Below, piece after piece: positions 53,511 to 62,713 of a DNA stretch of 64,000 nt. The DNA comes from an uncultured Oscillospiraceae bacterium. GTDB taxonomy: Bacteria > Bacillota > Clostridia > Oscillospirales > Ruminococcaceae. The notes beneath the pieces are model-generated. The model ran no database searches. It was not told the origin of the DNA and saw only the letters and a list, made by a program, of their open reading frames with translations. Made by a program: the position numbers and the translations under genes. Numbering within the stretch: the stretch's first letter is position 1; each line of letters starts with the position of its first letter. Location of the stretch: NCBI GenBank assembly GCA_934444765.1, contig CAKSDC010000002.1, forward strand, positions 115,220 to 179,219, in the 5' to 3' direction.

Positions 53511-53802
53511 GCAAATTCCTCCTACTAAAATACTAATTCACAAAATACACTTACTCTTAAACATCTTAAAAAAGATATAATATATTATACCACAAATATT
53601 TAGCATTAACAAGTAGAATATTCACATTGTATCTTTAATATAGTATATCACAAATTTATAATATAGAGTATTCATAAAACTATGAAAATTGCAAAAATAT
53701 TCTAATAAACCCTAAAATAACTCTTTTCTTAATACATTAATTGTGATATAATAAACTTATTATAGTTTAGATATTTTTTAAATGAAATGGAGAGAATATT
53801 TA

Positions 53803-56175
53803 ATGTCATCAAATAATTATATTGAACTAAAACGTAACGCTTTAAAAAAGTTCTTTCGTCACCTTAACCCACAACAGCAAGAGGCTGTATTCAATATTAA
53901 TGGACCACAATTAATATTAGCAGGTGCAGGTAGTGGAAAAACTTCTGTAATAATAAACAGAATTATAAATATGACCATATTTGGCAACGCATACCATGAC
54001 GAAATGGTTCAAGGTAGCAATGAAGATATAAACGCTATTAAAAACTTTATAGACGGTTCTACCGATGATATAGAATCTTTAAGAATGGCTACCGCAGTCG
54101 CTCCTGTAAAACCTTGGAACATAGTGGCTATTACCTTTACCAATAAAGCAGCTAACGAGCTAAAGTCAAGATTGACTAACGCTTTAGGTGATAAAGCATA
54201 CATGATAAACGCCTCAACATTCCATTCACTATGTTTAAAGATACTAAGAAAATATATACACGTTTTAGGCTATAATAATAACTTTACTATATACGATAAC
54301 GACGACAGTCAAAAAGTAATTAAAAGCTGTCTTTCTGAATTGGATATCTCAGAGAAAAACTTTCCACCTCGTAACGTATTAACTACTATCTCCTCCGCTA
54401 AGAGCAAACTTATGACCCCTATGGACGTTAAGTCGGCTTACGATAAAGACTATAGAATGAACGTAATCAGCAAGATATATAGTCTATACCAAAGCAAACT
54501 AATAGACTCCAACGCTTTAGACTTCGACGATATTATTATGCTAACAGTTCAAATGTTTGAAAAACATCCCGAAATACTATCTACATACCATACAAAGTTC
54601 AAGTACATAATGGTAGACGAATATCAAGATACCAACCTTGCACAGTTCAGACTAATAAGTCTACTATCTAATGAAAATAATAATCTATGTGTAGTAGGCG
54701 ATGACGACCAGAGTATATATGCGTTCCGTGGTGCAGATATCAGCAATATTCTAAACTTTGAAAATCAATATCCTAACTGCAAGATAGTCAAATTAGAACA
54801 GAACTACCGTTCTACTAAGAATATTCTGGAATGTGCTAACAACTTAATATCTAACAACGAAAATCGTACCGATAAAAAACTTTGGACTTCAGCAGATAAA
54901 GGCGAACTAATAACTCTATACAAGGCTATAGACGAAAACGACGAAGCTAAATACATATGCGATACTATCCGTTCTTTAGTAGACGGTCAAACTTGTAAGT
55001 ATAAAGACTGTGCTATACTATATCGTGTAAATGCACTATCTAACGCTTTAGAAAAGACTATCATTAAAGAGGGTCTACCTTACAGAGTATACGGTGGTGT
55101 TAAGTTCTACGAACGTAAGGAAATTAAAGATATAATAGCATACCTTAGTGTTATAAACAACGAATACGACACCCTTAGACTAAAAAGAATTATCAACGAA
55201 CCTAAACGTGGTATAGGTGACGCTACTATAGAAGTCTTAGAAGAAATTTCCCGTGACTTAAAACTATCACCACTACAGGTAATGCTCAACGCTGGGGAAT
55301 ACTCTCTATTGACTAAAAAGGCTACCAGTCTAAAAAATATAGCTAAGATGTTCAACTACTTATCCAGTAAGGCTCAAACCGTTAAGTTAGACGAATTTTT
55401 GGACGTTCTACTCGAAAAGACTGGCTACGACGAATACTTAACCAAACTCGGTGAAGAAGGCGAAGTTAGACGTGAAAACATTATGGAACTAAAGTCTAAC
55501 ATGGTCAAGTATATGGAGGCTACCGAAAATCCTACACTTAACGGTTTCCTTGAAGAAGTCGCTCTATATACCGATATAGACAATCTTAACAGTGAAAACG
55601 ACTGCATAAGTTTAATGACGGTTCACAATGCCAAAGGTTTAGAGTTCCAAAATGTATTCATAGTAGGATTAGAAGACGGTATCTTCCCTGGTTATAAGTC
55701 TATGGAAGACGAAAAAGAACTCGAAGAAGAAAGACGTGTAGCCTATGTTGGCATAACAAGAGCTAAAAAAAGACTATATCTATCTTCTACTTCACAAAGA
55801 ACACTATACGGTCTAATACAACGCAACTATCAGTCTAAATTTATTAGTGAAGTGGGTTCGGAACTACTAAAAAAAGTATCCCATGCTAAACAGGATACTT
55901 CCAAAAACGTTACTAAAACTCCTACTGCTTATAAGTCCTTTACACTACAACAGCAGATAGCAAGTAACAGGTCTAAAGAAAAGGTATCTTCTACACCACA
56001 AAACGTAACCTTTGAAGTCGGTGATACTGTACTACACGCAGTATTCGGAACTGGTACTGTAATCAGTGTGGACAACGTCGGCGGAGACTGTATGCTGAAA
56101 GTAGACTTCGCTAAAGTGGGTACTAAGACTATTCTTACTAAGTATACTAAAGTTAAAAAGATTACCACTCAATAA
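53803..56175 (+). CDS. pcrA: ATP-dependent DNA helicase PcrA/UvrD
   Basis: PcrA is a superfamily 1 3'-5' helicase used in repair and plasmid replication. The product has 790 residues from the ATG at 53803, which has a GGAGAG site (the ATG 21 bases earlier lacks one). It shows the Q motif LNPQQQEAV, Walker A LAGAGSGKTS near residue 41, a YMVDEYQDTN DEXX box near 270, QNYRST and VHNAKGLEF motifs, and a C-terminal RNA polymerase-binding Tudor-like tail (VGDTVLHAVFGTG). An extended -10 TGATATAAT lies 40 bp upstream. Confidence 0.95.
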   Translation: MSSNNYIELKRNALKKFFRHLNPQQQEAVFNINGPQLILAGAGSGKTSVIINRIINMTIFGNAYHDEMVQGSNEDINAIKNFIDGSTDDIESLRMATAVAPVKPWNIVAITFTNKAANELKSRLTNALGDKAYMINASTFHSLCLKILRKYIHVLGYNNNFTIYDNDDSQKVIKSCLSELDISEKNFPPRNVLTTISSAKSKLMTPMDVKSAYDKDYRMNVISKIYSLYQSKLIDSNALDFDDIIMLTVQMFEKHPEILSTYHTKFKYIMVDEYQDTNLAQFRLISLLSNENNNLCVVGDDDQSIYAFRGADISNILNFENQYPNCKIVKLEQNYRSTKNILECANNLISNNENRTDKKLWTSADKGELITLYKAIDENDEAKYICDTIRSLVDGQTCKYKDCAILYRVNALSNALEKTIIKEGLPYRVYGGVKFYERKEIKDIIAYLSVINNEYDTLRLKRIINEPKRGIGDATIEVLEEISRDLKLSPLQVMLNAGEYSLLTKKATSLKNIAKMFNYLSSKAQTVKLDEFLDVLLEKTGYDEYLTKLGEEGEVRRENIMELKSNMVKYMEATENPTLNGFLEEVALYTDIDNLNSENDCISLMTVHNAKGLEFQNVFIVGLEDGIFPGYKSMEDEKELEEERRVAYVGITRAKKRLYLSSTSQRTLYGLIQRNYQSKFISEVGSELLKKVSHAKQDTSKNVTKTPTAYKSFTLQQQIASNRSKEKVSSTPQNVTFEVGDTVLHAVFGTGTVISVDNVGGDCMLKVDFAKVGTKTILTKYTKVKKITTQ

Positions 56176-56190
56176 TACATAACTAAAGAA

Positions 56191-56220
56191 AAGCCATCAG
56201 TTAGACTGATGGCTTTTTTT
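56191..56220 (+). terminator. Terminator of pcrA
   Basis: AAGCCATCAG pairs perfectly with CTGATGGCTT around a five-base loop, followed by seven T. Confidence 0.93.
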
Positions 56221-56232
56221 ATACTATTTTTA

Positions 56233-57297
56233 TTAATCCTCTATAGTGAGTATTTCCTCTACGTTTGGAATAGTTATAGCATATATTCTATCTTGTAACT
56301 GTTGGTTTTCCTCATTTAAGAATAAAAACTCATTAAGATAGTTATATACTTCTTCGTTAGTCATGTTCTGATAATTTTGTAAGATATACATATACGCACT
56401 GGAATATTTTTCTATATACTGGTTTACTGCCTCTACGTCTTCAGGTTTTTCGCCTACTACACCTTGATACTCTTCTACAAAGTTTCTCATATTACATAGT
56501 ATTTCAAAGCAGATACCTGCCATGGCTTCTTTATCGTCTTCGATTACACTATCAATAAAGTAAGTTAGTCTATTTACACCATATTCAAGGCATAGTACAT
56601 TATTGTGATGAATTTCATAGTTTTCCATGCACTCTTTTTCTAAGTCGTATACCTCTTTAGTTACGGTATTATTTACTTTAACCTTATCGAATGGATAGCC
56701 TAAGGAGTTAATCTTATCTTCTGTTAAATTGCTCCTATAGTATTCATGTTTAAATTGATAGTATGCTTCTTCAATCTCTTGGTGGTTTGGATATAGACTT
56801 TCAGTAAAAGTAGGAATACCGTCCACATAACTAAGAGTTTCTATTCTTGTTTTAGCCTCATCGTCTAACATCTTGTAGTAACTATCTACTGCTGGATAGT
56901 TTGTCTTTAAGTCTATAGGATAACGCTTATTCATAGCTTTTACAGATAATATAGTATATTCAGCATCTTTTGTATCACAACCTTCACTTAAAAAATGTGA
57001 GGTAGCACTATATAAATATACGCTTTCTATATACGAGGAAATATTATTATATATATCTTCTTTAGTTTTGCTTTCGATATAAGGTGTAAGGTCTAAAACT
57101 TTGCTTTCTATATCAGAAATTCCTATTACTACTTCGGGTTTCATTATAGTAATTATTTCAGTACCAGTAGTAATTTCTTCAGTAGTATTTTGAAGTTGAG
57201 AAGTTCCTATAGTACTACCTGTTGAACCTACTCTTCCACAGCCACCTAATAGTAATATCACAGATAACACTATACTTATTTTAGATAGTCTATTCAT
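56233..57297 (-). CDS. Hypothetical lipoprotein, 354 aa
   Basis: The N-terminus is a lipoprotein signal (MNRLSKISIVLSVILLLGGC) with lipid-accepting C20. The mature protein is mainly helical, acidic and rich in Glu, Tyr and Asn, with repeated patterns such as TNEEVYNYLNEFLF near the end. I recognise no family. It follows the dockerin/peptidase gene after 12 bp on the same strand and is probably cotranscribed, so both products should be at the cell surface. Confidence 0.75.
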   Translation of the reverse strand: MNRLSKISIVLSVILLLGGCGRVGSTGSTIGTSQLQNTTEEITTGTEIITIMKPEVVIGISDIESKVLDLTPYIESKTKEDIYNNISSYIESVYLYSATSHFLSEGCDTKDAEYTILSVKAMNKRYPIDLKTNYPAVDSYYKMLDDEAKTRIETLSYVDGIPTFTESLYPNHQEIEEAYYQFKHEYYRSNLTEDKINSLGYPFDKVKVNNTVTKEVYDLEKECMENYEIHHNNVLCLEYGVNRLTYFIDSVIEDDKEAMAGICFEILCNMRNFVEEYQGVVGEKPEDVEAVNQYIEKYSSAYMYILQNYQNMTNEEVYNYLNEFLFLNEENQQLQDRIYAITIPNVEEILTIED

Positions 57298-57309
57298 AAT
57301 ATATCCCCC

Positions 57310-58236
57310 TTATCCATTAACCCTAATTATGTACTTATATGGTCGTATACCTTCACCAGAAGAACTTTGATTAATAGTTTCAAGCTCTGGTGATAGACGA
57401 TGTTTATGCACTTCAGCAAAGTCTCCTCCAGCACCATATACTGCCACGTTAGAAGAAGCTGATGCGGTTAGTTCATATGGCATACCATCATCATTAGGAT
57501 TAGTAGAAACTACTACAGAGGTATGACCGTCATATACTAATATATCTCCAGGATATATTACTGTATTATTATTTATTTTTATTAAAGTTAAAGTATACCC
57601 TGATTTAGTACAGCGTTTTAATTCATCAAATCTTGATATCATTGAACCTGTATTTAAGTACTTGATTTTAATAGTTTTATTTACCTTATCTTCATCTAAA
57701 ACTCCACTACTATATAATGCAAGCATAACCGCAGTAGAACAGTCGGTTCGGCAATTAGAAAAAGATTGCCCATTTATAGTATAATTTCTACTTACTTGTT
57801 GATTATACTCATATCCTTTATGAACATACTCATATATAAATTCACCAATAACATCCCTCATATGAGATAATACTATACTGTTACTACTACTAATTTTCGC
57901 ATGTAAGCTGTTTATAGAACCTTCATCATAATTGGTATCTCCAAGTAAGCATTTTTTAACCATTAATAAATCAGCCACAGTAACTCTTTTATCTGTATTA
58001 ACATCAGCTGTTTTAAGTTGTGTAGAAGAAAGTGATATTTCACCTGTAAGATATTTTTGTAAAGGTAAAATATCAGAAGTTCTTAAACTATCATCATCTT
58101 CTGCAATATCACCTATACTATACCTGTAACTTCTGTTAATATCTACTGCAGAAACATTAATACATAACGCAGTATTAACCATAGTTAAAGCTACAATGCC
58201 CGATAGTATACGTTTTATAAGTTTTTTGTTTTTCAA
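57310..58236 (-). CDS. Secreted dockerin-containing NlpC/P60-like cysteine peptidase
   Basis: A signal peptide (cleavage probably after A30) is followed by a type I dockerin at about residues 43-100. The second, clear calcium repeat is ADVNTDKRVTVADLLMVKKCLLG (77-98). The first repeat (EDDDSLRTSDILPLQKYL) is more degenerate. The C-terminal 180 residues resemble NlpC/P60 cell-wall peptidases, with Cys166 in DCSTAVMLAL and His238 in PGDILVYDGHTSVVV. A dockerin on a wall-type peptidase suggests attachment to a cohesin scaffold, as described in ruminococci. Confidence 0.82.
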   Translation of the reverse strand: MKNKKLIKRILSGIVALTMVNTALCINVSAVDINRSYRYSIGDIAEDDDSLRTSDILPLQKYLTGEISLSSTQLKTADVNTDKRVTVADLLMVKKCLLGDTNYDEGSINSLHAKISSSNSIVLSHMRDVIGEFIYEYVHKGYEYNQQVSRNYTINGQSFSNCRTDCSTAVMLALYSSGVLDEDKVNKTIKIKYLNTGSMISRFDELKRCTKSGYTLTLIKINNNTVIYPGDILVYDGHTSVVVSTNPNDDGMPYELTASASSNVAVYGAGGDFAEVHKHRLSPELETINQSSSGEGIRPYKYIIRVNG

Positions 58237-58366
58237 GCAAATTCCCCTCTCGTGAATAGTTTTTTGTTTTTTAAAAAAGATTTTTTACTATCATACCGTT
58301 GCAACAAAGATATATGATTTCAAAAGCAATTCAAATAAATGTACCATTCAAAAAGATTGCAAACAT

Positions 58367-58395
58367 ATTATATCATTAATATGCATGTTTGTCAA
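58367..58395 (-). promoter_or_regulatory. Sigma-A promoter of the dockerin/lipoprotein operon
   Basis: Perfect TTGACA (58390-58395) and TATAAT (58367-58372) with 17 bp spacing. The leader is about 120 bases. Confidence 0.9.
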
Positions 58396-58443
58396 TAGTT
58401 TAAAGGAAATATTTTTAAAAATAGTATAAATATCACATATAGA

Positions 58444-58476
58444 CAAAAAAATAGAACGGCATAATAACCGTCCTAT
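58444..58476 (-). terminator. Terminator of the aro operon
   Basis: ATAGGACGG pairs with CCGTTCTAT (one G-T pair), followed by TTTTTTG on the minus strand, 27 bp past the aroC stop. Confidence 0.85.
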
Positions 58477-58502
58477 TTTAAATATATTCTGTAATATCTA
58501 CG

Positions 58503-59597
58503 TTATAGTGGTGTAGATTGACCTATCATGTGTGATAGTATAGCTATACTCATGCAAGCCTCTACACAAGGAACGGCTCTTGGAACTATACAAGGGTCGT
58601 GTCTACCTTTGATTTTTATTACGTCGTTTTCTAAAGTTGTGTAGTTTATAGTCTGCTGTTCCTGAGCTATAGAAGGAGTAGGTTTAATAGCTACTTTGCA
58701 TACTATAGGCATACCAGAAGATATTCCGCCTAATATTCCGCCGTGATTGTTAGTCTTAGTTCTAACTCTGTGACGGTCGTCTACATAAAAGTTGTCGTTG
58801 TCCTGACTACCAGTCATATTAGCCACTTCAAAGCCTGCACCGAACTCTACACCTTTAACGGCTGGTATACCGAACATCAGTTGAGAGATAGTATTTTCTA
58901 AACCGTCGAACATAGGCGAACCTATACCCGCTGGAACGTTAATAGCTACACATTCTATAATACCACCAAGAGACTCCATACCCTCACGAGCCTTGAGTAT
59001 ATCTGCTACCATCATTTCGCCCTTAGCGTCACTAATAGTAGGGAAACTCTTTTCTCTAACGTCAAGAATGTCATCACGACTAACGGATACTGCATCAAAA
59101 GACACGTCTTTGATATTATGTATCTGTGAAATGTGTGCACCTACGTATATGCCACGTCTTTCGAGTATCTGACTACATACAGCACCTACAAAACATAGTG
59201 GAGCGGTAAGTCTACCTGAAAAGTGTCCACCACCTCTAACGTCGTTATAGCCTTTATAACGAACGTTTCCTGTATAGTCTGCGTGTCCTGGGCGTGCCAA
59301 TGTAGAGACGTTCTTATAGTCGTTAGACTTAGTATCAGTATTCATAATCATGGCACATAGTGGAGTACCAGTAGTCTTATCGTTTAATAGACCTGATAGC
59401 ACTTCTGGAACATCCTTTTCGGAACGGTTAGTAGTAGTACCGTCTTTTTTAGGGGCACGTCTTTGCATATACTCAGCTACTTTTTCCATATCTATATATT
59501 CACCAGAAGGTAGATTATCTATTACTACGCCTATAGCTTTACCATGAGACTCTCCGAATATAGAAAATGATATATTATTCTTCCACATTGACGACAT
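58503..59597 (-). CDS. aroC: Chorismate synthase
   Basis: AroC converts EPSP to chorismate with reduced FMN, the end of the shikimate route. The product has 364 residues from the ATG at 59597 (GGAGG site). Signatures are FGESHGKAIG at the N-terminus, RPGHADYTG and YNDVRGGGHFSGRLTAP in the middle, and the ending KGRHDPCIVPRAVP. It overlaps the end of aroA by 23 bp. Confidence 0.97.
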   Translation of the reverse strand: MSSMWKNNISFSIFGESHGKAIGVVIDNLPSGEYIDMEKVAEYMQRRAPKKDGTTTNRSEKDVPEVLSGLLNDKTTGTPLCAMIMNTDTKSNDYKNVSTLARPGHADYTGNVRYKGYNDVRGGGHFSGRLTAPLCFVGAVCSQILERRGIYVGAHISQIHNIKDVSFDAVSVSRDDILDVREKSFPTISDAKGEMMVADILKAREGMESLGGIIECVAINVPAGIGSPMFDGLENTISQLMFGIPAVKGVEFGAGFEVANMTGSQDNDNFYVDDRHRVRTKTNNHGGILGGISSGMPIVCKVAIKPTPSIAQEQQTINYTTLENDVIKIKGRHDPCIVPRAVPCVEACMSIAILSHMIGQSTPL

Positions 59598-60819
59598 TAA
59601 ATATTCCTCCAATATTTTTAAAATCCCTAAAAAAGTTAGGGTAAGATTTTTCTACGGCGTTAGCACCTAATATAGTCACATCATCAGTAGAACGTGTACT
59701 TGCAATAGCTACCGACATCACTATTCTGTGGTCGCCAAAGCTATCTACAGTACCGCCTGTAAAGTGGTCTATAGGTTGAACTATAAGACCATCTTCAGTA
59801 GGAGTAACTCTACCGCCTATTCTGTTTAAAGCGTCAGCAGTGGCTATAAGACGGTCACTCTCTTTAATCTTAAGACGTTCTGCACCTACTATCTTAGAAG
59901 TACCATTTCCGAAACTACCTAACACCGCCAAAATCGGTACTAAGTCTGGAATGTCCTTAGCGTTGATAGTAAAGCTATTAAGTCTATCGCCCTTGCTAAC
60001 ATTATAACATGAGTTATTACATATTTCAACGATTTTTTTATCGCCCTGTATGGAACTATCCAATAGATTTTGTAGTACTATATCGTTACCGATAGCATTA
60101 GCCACGTAAAAGAACGCCGATTGAGAATAGTCACCTTCCACTTTGTGGTCTAAAGCCTTGTACTTTTGATTACCCTGTATATAGTAACCATAGTCTGTTT
60201 CGGTAACTTCAACTCCATAACGGTTCATACAAGAGATAGTCATATCCGCATAAGGTTTAGACTGTAATTCCGAAGTCATGACTATCTTAGAGTTTCCGTC
60301 TAACATAGGTAGTGCGAATAGTAAACCTGTAATGAATTGAGAAGATATATCCCCTTCTATTTCAAAAGTGCCACTGTGTAACTGACCACTTATCGAAAAA
60401 GGCATAGTATTATTATAGTCGAACTCTACGCCATACTTAGGTAACTCTCTAATATATGGTGTTATAGGTCTTTCAGGAAGTCTTCCTTGACCTATCAAAG
60501 TAGCACTTACTCCCAAAGCACCTACTATTGGAACTATAAATCTTAAAGTAGAACCGCTTTCGCAACAGTCTATAGTGGCATTACCTTTAGGTTGAGATAT
60601 TCCGTGAATAGTAATAGTATCTTCATGTATTGAATAGGTTGCACCCAAACTTTCCATAGCAGATAGTGTAGCGTATATATCCTTAGAAAAGGTTACACCA
60701 CTAATATGAGAAGTCCCTTCACTTAAAGAAGCACATATTATGTCACGGTGGGTCATACTCTTAGAAGAAGGTATACTTACCGTTCCATGTAACAGATTAG
60801 GTTTTATAGTAATGTTCAT
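59575..60819 (-). CDS. aroA: 3-phosphoshikimate 1-carboxyvinyltransferase (EPSP synthase)
   Basis: AroA joins phosphoenolpyruvate and shikimate 3-phosphate. The roughly 414-residue protein shows SIPSSKSMTHRDIICASL near residue 15, ESGSTLRFIVP near 86, and the late RLKIKESDRLIATADALN near 332. The loop reads LIGQGRLPERPITP, with the usual RPM replaced by RPI. The start is ambiguous: ATG at 60819 is 12 bases from AAAGGAG, and a TTG at 60828 is only three bases from it. Confidence 0.96.
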   Translation of the reverse strand: MNITIKPNLLHGTVSIPSSKSMTHRDIICASLSEGTSHISGVTFSKDIYATLSAMESLGATYSIHEDTITIHGISQPKGNATIDCCESGSTLRFIVPIVGALGVSATLIGQGRLPERPITPYIRELPKYGVEFDYNNTMPFSISGQLHSGTFEIEGDISSQFITGLLFALPMLDGNSKIVMTSELQSKPYADMTISCMNRYGVEVTETDYGYYIQGNQKYKALDHKVEGDYSQSAFFYVANAIGNDIVLQNLLDSSIQGDKKIVEICNNSCYNVSKGDRLNSFTINAKDIPDLVPILAVLGSFGNGTSKIVGAERLKIKESDRLIATADALNRIGGRVTPTEDGLIVQPIDHFTGGTVDSFGDHRIVMSVAIASTRSTDDVTILGANAVEKSYPNFFRDFKNIGGIFNVVNVEE

Positions 60820-60840
60820 AAGTTTCAAATACTCCTTTAA

Positions 60841-61905
60841 CTATCTTTCCACTTCCATGAAGTCATAAAATTCTGTAACTAACATCTTTTTAATGTGGCA
60901 CTTTCCTATATCGTCGCAGAGTATTATGCTTATGGAGTCGTTATCACGTTTTTTGTCGTTACAACATAGAGGAAGTAAGTCTTTTAACTGTGCAGGGACG
61001 GTAGTAGGTAGACTATAGTTCTTAACACAAGATATTAGACTATCTAACATCTGCTTAGAACCTATTCCATGTTTTACAGCCTTTTCGGTTATGATGCACA
61101 TACCTATAGCTACGCCACTTCCATGAGTATAAGTATCGTAATGATAGTAACCCTCTATAGAGTGTCCTATAGTATGACCAAAGTTTAATATCATACGTTC
61201 GCCAGTGTCGAACTCATCATTTTGAACCACATCACGTTTAATAGATACACATCTGTATACTACGTCTTCTATAACGTCCATAATGTTATCCATATTGTGG
61301 GATATTAGTATATCGAATAACTCTTTCTGTCTAATCATGCCATACTTAATTACTTCTGCCATACCGTCAGAAAAAGTTTCAGGCTTCAAGGAGTTTAGAG
61401 TATCTATATCACATATAACGCACTTAGGTTGTTTAAAAGCACCTACTAAGTTTTTACCTGCTGGGATATCTATAGCAGTCTTACCACCTACGGAACTATC
61501 CACTTGAGCTAATAGAGTAGTAGGTATTTGGATATAGTCTACACCCCTAAGATATGTAGCACAAGCGTATCCAGTGATATCGCCTACTACACCGCCACCG
61601 AGTGCTATAACGCTATCACTTCTTGTGATACTATTTTTAATCAAAAAGTCATATATATTATTAAGATTGTCGCTACACTTAGAGTGTTCACCGTTTGGGA
61701 ATACATACTTACTAACTTCAAAGCCACTATCTTTTAAAGAAGATATTACAGTATCGCTATATAAAGCGTCCACAATATCGTCAGTAACTATAGCTATTCT
61801 TTTAGTCTTAACGCACTTAGAGACTATCTCACCGCACTTACTAAGTAGACCTCTATCTATTATAATATCATAGTTTTGACTGGCATTAACATTAACTACT
61901 TTCAT
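60841..61905 (-). CDS. aroB: 3-dehydroquinate synthase
   Basis: AroB cyclises DAHP to 3-dehydroquinate using NAD and a divalent metal. The 354-residue product shows ALGGGVVGDITGYACATYLRGVDYIQIPTTLLAQVDSSVGGKTA near residues 93-136, with NGEHSK upstream. Metal ligands appear in EVIKYG and in NFGHTIGHSIEG near 238. It is the first gene of an aroB-aroA-aroC operon. The ATG at 61905 has a GAAAGGTG site. Confidence 0.97.
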   Translation of the reverse strand: MKVVNVNASQNYDIIIDRGLLSKCGEIVSKCVKTKRIAIVTDDIVDALYSDTVISSLKDSGFEVSKYVFPNGEHSKCSDNLNNIYDFLIKNSITRSDSVIALGGGVVGDITGYACATYLRGVDYIQIPTTLLAQVDSSVGGKTAIDIPAGKNLVGAFKQPKCVICDIDTLNSLKPETFSDGMAEVIKYGMIRQKELFDILISHNMDNIMDVIEDVVYRCVSIKRDVVQNDEFDTGERMILNFGHTIGHSIEGYYHYDTYTHGSGVAIGMCIITEKAVKHGIGSKQMLDSLISCVKNYSLPTTVPAQLKDLLPLCCNDKKRDNDSISIILCDDIGKCHIKKMLVTEFYDFMEVER

Positions 61906-62011
61906 AAAAAATACACCTTTCATAATATAGTATGCGTATATATTATATCACGTATTAGAGTATTTATCAACTAATTTTAAGTATATTTTTTATCATAGGA
62001 GGGTTTACGCT

Positions 62012-62254
62012 ATGTACGATAACGACCTTGAAGAAGACTATACTACACAAGATACTCCCAAAAAGTGTAGGTTTAGCGACGTAATAGTAACGCAAGTGAT
62101 ACTATGTATAGCTATACTATTAACTATATTAATACTGAACATAGTCAAACCAGAAGTATCTTATAGTATAGTTAATAAGTTTAAAGAGTATACACAGTAT
62201 TCCACTAAAGATACTCTGTTACATATTATAACTTATCTAAATGATAGAGTTTAA
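62012..62254 (+). CDS. Small single-span membrane protein, 80 aa
   Basis: The protein has an acidic cytoplasmic N-terminus of about 25 residues, one hydrophobic span (VIVTQVILCIAILLTILIL, residues 24-42), and a short extracytoplasmic tail of about 38 residues. No family is recognised. An AGGAGGG site precedes the ATG. It overlaps the M50 protease gene by 14 bp, so it is likely a partner or regulator, in the position that SpoIVFA takes next to SpoIVFB, though much shorter. Confidence 0.65.
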   Translation: MYDNDLEEDYTTQDTPKKCRFSDVIVTQVILCIAILLTILILNIVKPEVSYSIVNKFKEYTQYSTKDTLLHIITYLNDRV

Positions 62255-62672
62255 ACTATACGGTGTAGTGTATACTATCGACTTTTCATTCTTTCTACTG
62301 TGGGCGATAATATATACTCTTGGAAGACAGTATATAGTAATACCTACCTTTATAGCTTGCACAGTCCATGAATTTGGACATCTAATACTTATAACACTGT
62401 CTAAAAGGACTATTCGTTCTATAGAGTTCAAAGGTACGGGCATTAAGATAGTCCCTAACTATGATAGACTACTACCTATCTATTGGGACTTAGCCATAAT
62501 GAGTGCTGGTTGTATGTTCAACTTTATACTATCGGCAGTGGTGCTATGCTTAGATATAACCTCTTTAAAAGAGGTTGCATATATTAGCCTATCGTTAGGA
62601 GTGTTCAACCTGTTACCGTTTAAAAGTTTAGACGGTGGTTGTATAATAGAGTATCTAAAGAGTATACACTAA
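62241..62672 (+). CDS. SpoIVFB-like site-2 protease, small M50 family member
   Basis: A 143-residue intramembrane zinc protease. The zinc motif is HEFGH in CTVHEFGHLILITL near residues 43-47, and the third ligand region is LLPFKSLDGGCI near 125-136, with the conserved Asp. It keeps the core of site-2 proteases but is about half the length of SpoIVFB (288 residues) and lacks the CBS domain. SpoIVFB processes pro-sigma-K during sporulation. A similar role is plausible but unproven. Confidence 0.85.
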   Translation: MIEFKLYGVVYTIDFSFFLLWAIIYTLGRQYIVIPTFIACTVHEFGHLILITLSKRTIRSIEFKGTGIKIVPNYDRLLPIYWDLAIMSAGCMFNFILSAVVLCLDITSLKEVAYISLSLGVFNLLPFKSLDGGCIIEYLKSIH

Positions 62673-62708
62673 AAATGGAACGTCCTACTTAACACTAAGG
62701 ACGTTCCA
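62671..62708. terminator. Terminator between the M50 protease and amidase genes
   Basis: A perfect 11-bp stem TGGAACGTCCT / AGGACGTTCCA with an 11-base loop, followed by TTTTTAG on the minus strand. Confidence 0.85.
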
Positions 62709-62713
62709 AACTT

